A stretch of DNA of 39,357 nt, taken from the NCBI GenBank assembly GCA_945862415.1, contig CAMAYP010000008.1, positions 1 to 39,357 on the forward strand. The letters are read 5' to 3'. The position numbers were made by a program, and so were the translations under genes. Below the pieces are notes generated by a model. The model made no database searches. It saw only the letters and a list, made by a program, of their open reading frames with translations, and had not been told where the DNA came from. The DNA comes from Chryseobacterium gleum. GTDB lineage: Bacteria; Bacteroidota; Bacteroidia; Flavobacteriales_D; Sanyastnellaceae. Below are positions 17,117-23,960 of the stretch, one piece after another; position 1 is the stretch's first letter; each line of letters opens with the position of its first letter.

Positions 17117-18133
17117 TTAGACACTGAACGTTGGATCGACGTGCGTCTTAATAAGACTGCGCAACTCTTCGGCGTTAACCCAATCTTGATTGTAACCGGA
17201 ATTATAGCAGAATCCTTCCGCAACTTTGGTAGCCTCGAAATGATTCACAAATGCCTGTAAATCGAACACAGGAACCTGCGGAAGAATCGCGTAATAGCGT
17301 CCTAAATCGTAGGTGGAGAATGAATCGGATGAAGTAATCATCTCTTCATGAAGTTTTTCACCCGGGCGTATACCCACAATATCGGTTGCGGCCTCTGGGG
17401 CTATTGCTTTGGCTACCTCTGTAATTCGGTAGGATGGGATTTTTGGAACGAAGATTTCACCACCCCATGCGTGTTCCATTGCATGTAGTACCATATCCAC
17501 TCCTTCCTGAAGCGATATGTTGAAGCGCGTCATGTTGGGGTCGGTTATCGGCAGACGACCTTCTTTTTTCTTCTTTATAAAAAACGGAATGACTGAACCG
17601 TTACTGCCCATGACATTGCCATAGCGCACCACGGAAAACCTGATAGGATGTTTACCTCGAATGTTATTGGCTGCTACGAAAAGTTTGTCGGAGCACAACT
17701 TGGTTGCACCATAAAGGTTAATGGGTGCTGCAGCCTTGTCGGTGGAAAGTGCCACTACGTTTTTCACACCGTTTTCGAAACAAGCATTGATTACATTTTC
17801 GGCTCCCAGGACATTCGTTTTAACACACTCCATCGGGTTGTATTCTGCAATAGGAACGTGCTTCATTGCCGCGGCATGTATGACATACTCGATGTCTTTC
17901 ATAGCTGTTTTTAGACGATCACTGTCTCGAACGTCGCCAATGAAATAGCGAATGGCATTGTATTTCGAATGAGGGAAATCTTGCGCCATTTGATATTGTT
18001 TCTGCTCATCACGCGAGAAAATAACGAGGCGTTTTACATTGGGCCACCTTTCCAAAATCGTTTTGGTGAGATGGGTTCCGAGTGAACCTGTGCCTCCGGT
18101 AATCAGTATTGACTTATCGTTTAAATTGAGCAT
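17117..18133 (-). CDS. pseB: UDP-N-acetylglucosamine 4,6-dehydratase (inverting)
   Basis: PseB makes UDP-2-acetamido-2,6-dideoxy-beta-L-arabino-hex-4-ulose from UDP-GlcNAc, the first step of pseudaminic acid synthesis. This 338-residue short-chain dehydrogenase/reductase has the Rossmann motif I-L-I-T-G-G-T-G-S-L-G-T, then S-R-D-E-Q-K-Q, H-A-A-A-M-K-H-V, P-M-E-C-V-K-T-N-V-L-G-A and the active-site run L-S-T-D-K-A-A-A-P-I-N-L-Y-G-A-T-K-L. The last motif separates PseB/FlaA1-type enzymes from RmlB/GalE. R-Y-G-N-V-M-G-S-N-G-S-V-I-P-F-F and R-P-G-E-K-L-H-E-E-M complete the family. It lies 45 bases after the GT2 gene, so it is either operon gene two or has its own weak promoter in that gap. Confidence 0.95.
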   Translation of the reverse strand: MLNLNDKSILITGGTGSLGTHLTKTILERWPNVKRLVIFSRDEQKQYQMAQDFPHSKYNAIRYFIGDVRDSDRLKTAMKDIEYVIHAAAMKHVPIAEYNPMECVKTNVLGAENVINACFENGVKNVVALSTDKAAAPINLYGATKLCSDKLFVAANNIRGKHPIRFSVVRYGNVMGSNGSVIPFFIKKKKEGRLPITDPNMTRFNISLQEGVDMVLHAMEHAWGGEIFVPKIPSYRITEVAKAIAPEAATDIVGIRPGEKLHEEMITSSDSFSTYDLGRYYAILPQVPVFDLQAFVNHFEATKVAEGFCYNSGYNQDWVNAEELRSLIKTHVDPTFSV

Positions 18134-18178
18134 TCCTAGTGATTTTCGCGAATTTACTAAGGATTTTGAGCCTATGCT

Positions 18179-18934
18179 TTACAACTGCTGTTTCTTGGTG
18201 AAACGATGCAGAACAAACCGAACAAGGATCCAGCAATGATTTGCCATGTTGCGAAACGTACCATAATGTTTGGACAGAATTTCCCAACGCTCCTTTAACC
18301 CCTGTTTTCGCCGCGAACTAGATACACCGCCTTCCAGAAACTTGGATACAAATGCTGTTGTATAGCAGCTTGTTTGGCAGTTGCGCAATAGCCGTATGGT
18401 CCAGTCAATATCTGCGCTTATTCGATAGTGCAAGTCATAGTATGGACAAAGCACCCGCTTGGCTAAAATAGATTGATGCGATACGCACATGCCAAATTGA
18501 AGGCTCCGCCAGTTAAGGTTTTTCGGTGGAGTGAGTCTGCGTGAACCCTTAATCCGGCCTTGCTCATCAACTATGGCTGTTTCGCCATAATAAAGATCTA
18601 CATTTTCCATTTGTCCGAGCATCTTGCTTAGCGTTGCTGGCTCGAACAATTCATCGCCTGCATTGATAAATATGACATACGATCCCTGTGCAGCTTTTAG
18701 GCCCTTGTTCATTGCATCATAAATGCCTTTGTCAGGTTCGGATATAACAATGTCGGTGTCGTTAAGCCATTTACTCGCCAGCGCCACTGTGTTATCTTTC
18801 GATCCACCGTCAACAAGCACTATCTGAAGTTGCTTTCGAAGATCTTGCGAACAAATACTGCTTAATGTGCGCTCAATGAGTGCCTCGGCCTGATAGACAA
18901 CGGTAATAACACTTACTTGAATGGTTGGATGCAT
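18179..18934 (-). CDS. Glycosyltransferase family 2 protein
   Basis: The protein has the GT-A start V-S-V-I-T-V-V-Y-Q-A, followed by E-R-T-L-S-S-I, Q-I-V-L-V-D-G-G-S-K-D-N-T, S-E-P-D-K-G-I-Y-D-A-M-N-K-G and a D-x-D-like I-N-A-G-D-E. This matches a sub-branch of GT2 enzymes (W-x-x-L-x-F-G-M-C-V-S-H-Q-S-I) common in Bacteroidota polysaccharide loci. It should add one sugar to a lipid-linked glycan at the inner membrane. The start chosen is ATG at 18934; the frame stays open to 19006 but those residues do not match the fold. It is probably the first gene of the pse operon, reading away from the sialyltransferase-like gene. Confidence 0.88.
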   Translation of the reverse strand: MHPTIQVSVITVVYQAEALIERTLSSICSQDLRKQLQIVLVDGGSKDNTVALASKWLNDTDIVISEPDKGIYDAMNKGLKAAQGSYVIFINAGDELFEPATLSKMLGQMENVDLYYGETAIVDEQGRIKGSRRLTPPKNLNWRSLQFGMCVSHQSILAKRVLCPYYDLHYRISADIDWTIRLLRNCQTSCYTTAFVSKFLEGGVSSSRRKQGLKERWEILSKHYGTFRNMANHCWILVRFVLHRFTKKQQL

Positions 18935-18972
18935 AGCAGTATAGTGTTGCGAATGTAAAGGATGAATCGGAA

Positions 18973-18980
18973 TATCTTTG
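18973..18980 (+). promoter_or_regulatory. Bacteroidota -7 promoter element (TATCTTTG)
   Basis: TATCTTTG matches TAnnTTTG exactly. It lies in the gap between the divergent GT2 and sialyltransferase-like genes. The expected transcription start would leave an untranslated leader of about 55 bases before the ATG at 19041. A TTG at 18947-18949 is 23 rather than 19 bases upstream, so the -33 part is weak. Confidence 0.45.
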
Positions 18981-19040
18981 TCACAAATGCCATCGGCTAA
19001 AATCATCTATCAGTCAGCAACCACATGGTTGGCCCGCGCC

Positions 19041-19862
19041 ATGAACAGTGTGCTTTCAGCACTGAAAATTGTTCTTGTATCGAAACGCGCACCCGAATTG
19101 AGCAATTTGAAAAATCAAGATGCAAGCAGATGCGTTGTTCTTGGAAGCGGTCCTTCGCTGAAGGAAACAATGACACTGCACGGACGTGCTTCAAATACTT
19201 CTTATCTCGCTGTCAATACGTTCGTTTTTTCTGATTATTTCGAACGAATGAAGCCGGAGTATTATGTCATTCTTGATCCGGGCATGTGGATGGCGGATTC
19301 AGAGCTTCCGGTTAAGGTGCTCGATATGTTGAAGACAAAGACACAATGGAGGATGCATCTTTTGGTGCCTCATAGTGCTCGTAAGTCGACGTTCATCCAA
19401 GAGTTGCTTAAACACCCGCACATCCAGGTCCAGTTTGTGAATTATGTTGTTTGCAAGGGCTTTAAGGCAGTAATGCATTATTTCTTCCGAAGAAATCTTG
19501 CGATGCCGCAATCGCAGAACGTACTTGTTGCAGCTCTTTTTCTTGCAACGAACATCGGTTATAAGGACATTGAGCTTTGGGGTGCCGATCATGATTGGCA
19601 CAAGACCTTGTTTGTGGATGAAAAGAATGTGGTGTGTGTAAAGCAAGTTCACTTTTATGAAAATGAGCAGGACGTGAAGTACGTTCCATTTTATAAAGGT
19701 TTGCATAGCAACGAGACATTCCGAATGGACGAGATATTTTTCGCATGGGCCAAAGTTTTTTATGGATATCATGTGGTGCGCGACTATGCGAAAAGTTGTG
19801 GAACGATCATTCATAATGCAACTCCGGGTAGTTTTGTTGATGCGTTTGAAAGAAGAAAATAG
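19041..19862 (+). CDS. Sialyltransferase (Cst-II)/Maf DUF115-like protein, candidate nonulosonic acid transferase
   Basis: The 273-residue protein has no signal peptide. It carries V-V-L-G-S-G-P-S-L-K-E at 32-42, Asn59 in Y-L-A-V-N-T-F, Y-Y-V-I-L-D-P at 74-80, A-A-L-F-L-A-T-N-I-G-Y-K-D-I-E-L-W-G-A-D at 164-183, a histidine in G-L-H-S-N-E-T-F (His222) and a final N-A-T-P-G-S-F at 259-265. The same order is found, from memory, in Campylobacter Cst-II: G-N-G-P-S-L-K-E, then A-L-G-Y-K-E-I-Y-L-S-G-I-D, G-H-S-K-N-T-D and C-P-N-S. Maf flagellin glycosyltransferases (DUF115), which transfer pseudaminic or legionaminic acid, share this kind of fold. Lying beside a pse operon, it is a good candidate to use CMP-Pse. 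The start could also be ATG 18987, but that sits almost on the predicted transcription start. Function is inferred. Confidence 0.6.
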   Translation: MNSVLSALKIVLVSKRAPELSNLKNQDASRCVVLGSGPSLKETMTLHGRASNTSYLAVNTFVFSDYFERMKPEYYVILDPGMWMADSELPVKVLDMLKTKTQWRMHLLVPHSARKSTFIQELLKHPHIQVQFVNYVVCKGFKAVMHYFFRRNLAMPQSQNVLVAALFLATNIGYKDIELWGADHDWHKTLFVDEKNVVCVKQVHFYENEQDVKYVPFYKGLHSNETFRMDEIFFAWAKVFYGYHVVRDYAKSCGTIIHNATPGSFVDAFERRK

Positions 19863-20546
19863 ATGGCAGAGCTTCTGAAAAATCCGATCACACTTTGGCT
19901 GCGTTGGCTATTCACCTGCCTGGCCTACCAAATGCGCTATGGAGGAAAATCTGTTCGCATCGAGTATATGGCCGAGCTTTCTAAGGTCAGCTTTGAAGGC
20001 ACCAACAAAGTGTATAAGTTCGCTCGGTTGCGAGATGTAAGTCTAGGGTTTTTCACCTACGTATCGCGGGGCACGCAGGTGTATAATGCAGAGGTTGGGA
20101 AGTTTACCTGCATAGGTCCTGAAACAATCATAGGGCCGGGAGAGCATCCTGTGCGCGGATATATTTCTTCTCATCCGGCGTTTTATTCTACACTGGCACA
20201 GGCGGGTACTACTTTTTCAGACCAAGATTATGTGGAAGAGATTCCGCGCACTTTGATCGGACATAATGTTTGGATTGGCGCTCGGGTTATCATTCGTGCG
20301 GGTGTTACGATTGGTGATGGTGCTGTGATTGCCGCCGGCTCGATTGTGGTGAAAGATGTGGCACCATACACCGTGGTAGGGGGTGCGCCTGCACGTGTAA
20401 TTCGTGATCGTTTTGATGAACCGGTCAAAATGCTGGTACAGGCCTCGGAATGGTGGAATTGGCCAACAGAGAAGTTATCGAAACACGCTGCCGCATTTCG
20501 CGACGAAAGAAAGTTTATGGATTTGATGAACAAATCCGACTATTAG
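19863..20546 (+). CDS. CatB-related O-acetyltransferase (left-handed beta-helix)
   Basis: This 227-residue hexapeptide-repeat acetyltransferase reads Y-V-S-R-G-T-Q-V-Y-N-A-E-V-G-K-F-T-C-I-G-P in the first coils, then P-V-R-G-Y-I-S-S-H-P-A-F-Y-S-T, with the catalytic-type His in the xenobiotic-acetyltransferase position. Closing coils are I-G-H-N-V-W-I-G-A-R-V-I-I-R-A-G-V-T-I-G-D-G-A-V-I-A-A-G-S and V-V-G-G-A-P-A-R-V-I-R. Members transfer acetyl from acetyl-CoA to a sugar hydroxyl. Its ATG directly follows the stop codon of the sialyltransferase-like gene, so the two are very probably coupled and act on the same glycan. The stop overlaps the convergent DUF4286 gene by 4 bases. Confidence 0.92.
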   Translation: MAELLKNPITLWLRWLFTCLAYQMRYGGKSVRIEYMAELSKVSFEGTNKVYKFARLRDVSLGFFTYVSRGTQVYNAEVGKFTCIGPETIIGPGEHPVRGYISSHPAFYSTLAQAGTTFSDQDYVEEIPRTLIGHNVWIGARVIIRAGVTIGDGAVIAAGSIVVKDVAPYTVVGGAPARVIRDRFDEPVKMLVQASEWWNWPTEKLSKHAAAFRDERKFMDLMNKSDY

Positions 20547-20887
20547 TTGGCGCTTAGATTGGGAAAGATTGTTTGACTTTCATCCATAATCTCCAGGACC
20601 GTGCGAAATGCAAGCACACTCTCGCCGTATTTCAAACGATGCTTTTGTTGCAGCGCCGGTGCAAATTCACGGTTGTATCGATCGAACTTTTCACGCGAGG
20701 GCGCTATGTATTGAATCGCATACGTGAGACCGTTTTCCTCGTATTCCTTTATTCGGCACAACTTAAACTCATCAAACATTTTTGTTTCCATTACTTCCGG
20801 AATGTGCTCGTGTTTCATCCAATGCAACCACTCTTCATGGATTTCCGGCGATACGCTGCATGTCACGTTATATAGAATTCTTCCCAC
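20543..20887 (-). CDS. DUF4286 family protein
   Basis: The 114-residue product starts I-L-Y-N-V-T-C-S-V-S-P-E-I-H-E-E-W-L-H-W-M-K-H-E-H-I-P-E-V-M, followed by a Y-A-I-Q-Y segment and H-R-L-K-Y-G-E-S-V-L-A-F-R-T-V-L-E. This is the layout of DUF4286, a small ferredoxin-like-fold family of unknown function common in Bacteroidota. The start is GTG. It follows the FkbM gene by 12 bases on the same strand, so the two are probably one transcript. Nothing in the sequence ties it to glycan synthesis. Confidence 0.82.
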   Translation of the reverse strand: MGRILYNVTCSVSPEIHEEWLHWMKHEHIPEVMETKMFDEFKLCRIKEYEENGLTYAIQYIAPSREKFDRYNREFAPALQQKHRLKYGESVLAFRTVLEIMDESQTIFPNLSAN

Positions 20888-20899
20888 TTGAAATATTGT

Positions 20900-21628
20900 T
20901 TATGGCTTCATGAAAATACCGTTCAATTGCAATTGTTGTCCGGTGTTGAGATCAGTAAATGCAGGCGATAAACTCATGAGTTGAAAACCCGCCGCATGCA
21001 TGTCGTGCAGAATGTGTTCGAACAGCCACTGTTGATTTTCATACAGCGGTACTATCGACATTTCTATTTCGATACCTCGCAGCGTTGGAAATAACTTCTC
21101 AGCGCCTTGCAGAACCGGCTTTTCATAGCCTTGAACATCGATTTTTAGAAAGATGTTTTTGCTCCCTGGAGCGAAGAGCTCTGTCATAGAATCGAGTGTG
21201 CGAACCGACACTTCTTCTGTGCCGATGATTTTCGATTCTTGTGCACCCTCCAGATGAGAGTCGAGCATGGTCAGCAATGAGCTGCTCACCGAGTTTTCGG
21301 ATATGTGAATGGTCGTAACATTGTTTTCTGAACCTACCGCACATTTCGGCGCAATCGTCCACCTCGGGTTCCCTTTTGAGCGATTGGTAAGTGCTGTGTG
21401 CGCAGACGTAAGGGGTTCAAACGAAACCACTCTTCCGCCGAAGCCATTATCGAAGAGGGATTGCGCATACTGACCGGTGTTTGCGCCCACGTCCAGTAGC
21501 ATGTCGATGTTGAATTTTTGAAGCAGTTTTACGCGCCGCAGATTTTCAGATGTGCCTGCATTGTACTTGCGTACAAGTATGCCTAATCGCTGAAAAAAAT
21601 TCTGTGTTATTCGCTCAAACTGCGTCAT
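20900..21628 (-). CDS. FkbM family methyltransferase
   Basis: The 242-residue protein is a Class I SAM-dependent methyltransferase. Motif I reads L-L-D-V-G-A-N-T-G-Q-Y-A near residue 45, followed by V-V-S-F-E-P-L. The FkbM signature is F-L-K-I-D-V-Q-G-Y-E-K-P-V-L-Q-G-A near residue 165, and I-E-I-E-M-S-I-V-P-L-Y follows. FkbM enzymes O-methylate sugars or polyketides, and in Bacteroidota they are frequent in surface-polysaccharide loci. Its position next to the pse cluster suggests it methylates a sugar of the same glycan. It starts at an ATG; no good promoter element was found upstream (one mismatched -7-like site at 21645-21652). Confidence 0.9.
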   Translation of the reverse strand: MTQFERITQNFFQRLGILVRKYNAGTSENLRRVKLLQKFNIDMLLDVGANTGQYAQSLFDNGFGGRVVSFEPLTSAHTALTNRSKGNPRWTIAPKCAVGSENNVTTIHISENSVSSSLLTMLDSHLEGAQESKIIGTEEVSVRTLDSMTELFAPGSKNIFLKIDVQGYEKPVLQGAEKLFPTLRGIEIEMSIVPLYENQQWLFEHILHDMHAAGFQLMSLSPAFTDLNTGQQLQLNGIFMKP

Positions 21629-21715
21629 GCTGATAACGTTTTGGCAATAATAATGCGTAAGCGCCCCATGAGCATGACGGATGCACTCTTTATTCTCCTA
21701 CTTCGAAAATCGGTG

Positions 21716-21745
21716 TTGTTTTTAATCGATGACATTGTAGTTTTG
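21716..21745 (+). promoter_or_regulatory. Bacteroidota promoter for the cytochrome operon
   Basis: TTG (21716-21718), exactly 19 bases, then TAGTTTTG (21738-21745) reproduce the TTG-N19-TAnnTTTG consensus of the primary sigma factor. The ATG of the first gene is at 21760, giving a leader of only about 10 bases. Confidence 0.75.
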
Positions 21746-21759
21746 AAGAAATTATTTTC

Positions 21760-22209
21760 ATGTATACAGGTCTACTTCATCTGCACTCCTTCCTCCGTTG
21801 GGTAGGGCTATTCCTTATGCTTGTCACGATTGTGGATAGTCTGGTGCGTATTTACCGCCCATTCTTGAATAACGAACGAAAGTTGGGACTCATTACGATG
21901 ATTATTCTCCATACACAATTGCTCATTGGTATCGGGTTATACTTTGTAAGTCCGCTTATTGCCAATGCCATCGAATCGGGCAACATCATGAAGGATCCTG
22001 TGAATCGTTTTTATCTGGTCGAGCACTTTTTGGGTATGGTAATCGCCATCGCACTGGTTACAATTGGTCATTCGAAGGCGAAAAAACAAAGCGAGAGTTG
22101 GGCCAAACACAAGCTCATCTTTACGTATTACACTGTAGCACTTATTCTCATTTTAATTAGTATCCCATGGCCGTTCAGAGTGGTTGGCGAAGGACGCGGT
22201 TGGTTCTGA
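21760..22209 (+). CDS. Four-helix membrane protein, possible cytochrome b-like
   Basis: The 149-residue protein has four hydrophobic helices and no signal peptide. Histidines sit at helix edges: H-L-H-S-F-L-R-W near residue 7, I-I-L-H-T-Q-L-L-I-G near 51, V-E-H-F-L-G-M near 92 and I-G-H-S-K near 105. Similar Bacteroidota proteins are often labelled cytochrome b, because paired histidines could ligate haem. No strict cytochrome b561 signature could be confirmed by eye. The next gene, a lipoprotein cytochrome c, overlaps its end by 43 bases, which supports a joint role in electron transfer at the inner membrane or periplasm. Confidence 0.75.
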   Translation: MYTGLLHLHSFLRWVGLFLMLVTIVDSLVRIYRPFLNNERKLGLITMIILHTQLLIGIGLYFVSPLIANAIESGNIMKDPVNRFYLVEHFLGMVIAIALVTIGHSKAKKQSESWAKHKLIFTYYTVALILILISIPWPFRVVGEGRGWF

Positions 22210-22541
22210 TTGTTTCCGTAGCTCTTGTTGTTATTGCATCTTGCGGTGGCGCTAAAACGCGCGATCAGTATCCTGTGCGTGCGACTGAAGACGGCCCAAT
22301 CGACTTCGCGCTGGTGAAAAAATTGTACGATGTGAAGTGCGCTCTATGTCACGGATATGATGGAGCACAGCAGTTAGCCGGAGCCAAGAATTTGTCGGAG
22401 AGCACGTTGCCAAAGGTAGATGTCGTGCTACGAATCAAGGAGGGAAAAGGATCCATGCCGCCTCACAAAGATGTGCTCACTGAAGAGCAGATCGATGCGA
22501 TTGCCGATTTTGTAATGACCTTGCGCAATGCGCAACCATAG
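22167..22541 (+). CDS. Class I c-type cytochrome, lipoprotein
   Basis: The 124-residue protein carries one haem c site, C-A-L-C-H (Cys58, Cys61, His62), and the axial methionine in K-G-S-M-P-P (Met97). It closes with the usual C-terminal helix (E-E-Q-I-D-A-I-A-D-F-V-M-T-L). The N-terminus is a lipoprotein signal (R-R-T-R, hydrophobic stretch, I-A-S-C with Cys26), so it should be lipid-anchored facing the periplasm. It overlaps the upstream membrane-protein gene by 43 bases in another frame. Its TAG stop is in frame with, and 12 bases before, the TTG start of hflX. Confidence 0.9.
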   Translation: MAVQSGWRRTRLVLIVSVALVVIASCGGAKTRDQYPVRATEDGPIDFALVKKLYDVKCALCHGYDGAQQLAGAKNLSESTLPKVDVVLRIKEGKGSMPPHKDVLTEEQIDAIADFVMTLRNAQP

Positions 22542-22553
22542 TCTTGTAGGATT

Positions 22554-23780
22554 TTGATAGAAAAAAGGAACAAACTGATTTCGACCACCAAAGAACAGGA
22601 AACCTGTGTGTTGGTTGGAATTGTGACCCGCGATCAATCGCGAGAGCAGCTCGCAGAATATCTAAATGAGCTTGCATTTCTGGCAGAAACGGCCAACGCG
22701 CGATGCCTGAAGCGTTTTACCCAAAACCTCGACCGACCTGATACACGAACGTTCATTGGCAGTGGTAAACTGCAAGAGTTGAAAGAGTATGTTGTCGAAC
22801 ACAAGCCGGCCATGATCATATTCGACGACGAACTTGCGCCCTCACAGTTGCGGAATTTGGAAGGCACGTTCAAAGAAATGAACGTCAAAATTCTCGATCG
22901 TAATAACCTCATTCTCGATATTTTCGCGAGTCGTGCGCGCACGGCGCATGCGAAGAAACAAGTTGAACTGGCACAGTATGAATACCTGCTGCCTCGCCTC
23001 ACGCGAATGTGGACGCACTTGGAGAAGCAACGAGGTGGTATTGGTATGCGTGGTCCCGGTGAACAGGAAATTGAAACCGACCGACGTATCGTTCGCGATC
23101 GTATCGCGTTTTTGAAGGAGCAATTGAAGGAAATCGATAAGCAGATGGCTACGCAGCGAGGTAATCGCGGAGCGCTGGTGCGTGTTGCATTGGTGGGCTA
23201 CACCAACGTAGGGAAGAGTACCATCATGAACATGCTTTCGAAAAGCGATGTGTTTGCCGAAAACAAACTCTTCGCAACGCTCGATACCACGGTGCGCAAA
23301 GTGGTCGTGCACAACTTGCCTTTCTTGCTGACAGACACCGTAGGATTCATTCGCAAGCTGCCGCATCAGTTGATAGAGTCGTTTAAGAGTACGCTCGATG
23401 AAACCCGTGAGTCCGACTTGCTGGTGCACGTGGTTGATATCTCACACCCGCAGTTTGAAGACCACTTCCATGTGGTAAACGAAACGCTCAAGGAGATTGG
23501 CGTGGGCGACAAACCTACTATGGTAATCTTTAACAAGATTGACGCTTACAAGCACATTCCCAAGGCAGAGGACGATCTTACGCCGCCCTCTCGCGAGAAC
23601 ATTACCCTCGAAGAGTTGCAACGCACTTGGATGGCGCGTCTTCAAAACTCGGATGTAGTGTTTATTTCGGCCGCCAAGAAGGTCAATGTCGACAACCTCC
23701 GCGACACGATGTATGAGCGTGTGCGGCAGATTCACATTACACGCTTTCCGCACAACGACTTCTTGTTTCCGATGGAGTGA
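22554..23780 (+). CDS. hflX: GTPase HflX
   Basis: HflX is a ribosome-binding GTPase that splits stalled or heat-damaged 70S ribosomes. The 408-residue protein shows the N-terminal HflX domain (T-F-I-G-S-G-K, I-I-F-D-D-E-L-A-P-S-Q-L-R-N-L), the coiled linker hallmark R-G-G-I-G-M-R-G-P-G-E-Q-E-I-E-T-D-R-R and the G domain: G1 G-Y-T-N-V-G-K-S-T, G3 D-T-V-G-F-I-R-K-L-P, G4 N-K-I-D. The only plausible start is TTG at 22554, because the next in-frame ATG is about 80 residues inside the conserved domain and a stop lies 12 bases upstream. It probably shares the cytochrome transcript. Confidence 0.96.
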   Translation: MIEKRNKLISTTKEQETCVLVGIVTRDQSREQLAEYLNELAFLAETANARCLKRFTQNLDRPDTRTFIGSGKLQELKEYVVEHKPAMIIFDDELAPSQLRNLEGTFKEMNVKILDRNNLILDIFASRARTAHAKKQVELAQYEYLLPRLTRMWTHLEKQRGGIGMRGPGEQEIETDRRIVRDRIAFLKEQLKEIDKQMATQRGNRGALVRVALVGYTNVGKSTIMNMLSKSDVFAENKLFATLDTTVRKVVVHNLPFLLTDTVGFIRKLPHQLIESFKSTLDETRESDLLVHVVDISHPQFEDHFHVVNETLKEIGVGDKPTMVIFNKIDAYKHIPKAEDDLTPPSRENITLEELQRTWMARLQNSDVVFISAAKKVNVDNLRDTMYERVRQIHITRFPHNDFLFPME

Positions 23781-23785
23781 TATTA

Positions 23786-23870
23786 GGCCGCGAATTCACG
23801 AAGGAGCTGTTCTTGATTGAAAAAGCTTTTAATCTTTGATGTCAGATAATTTACTCGTGCATTCGTGTCC
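23786..23870. repeat. Imperfect inverted repeat after hflX
   Basis: Arms at 23786-23802 (GGCCGCGAATTCACGAA) and 23854-23870 pair at 12 of 17 positions across a 51-base loop. The left arm starts 6 bases after the hflX stop codon. The arm reads as near 7-mers (GCGAATT, CACGAAG). The remaining gap to 23960 holds no gene and no consensus promoter. Confidence 0.5.
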
Positions 23871-23960
23871 AAAGCAAATGTGAAACAATTCGTAATAACT
23901 TCATGTCCGTTGCACTATGGACAGTGATACATTCGCACAACAAATTCTATTTACGCGTTT

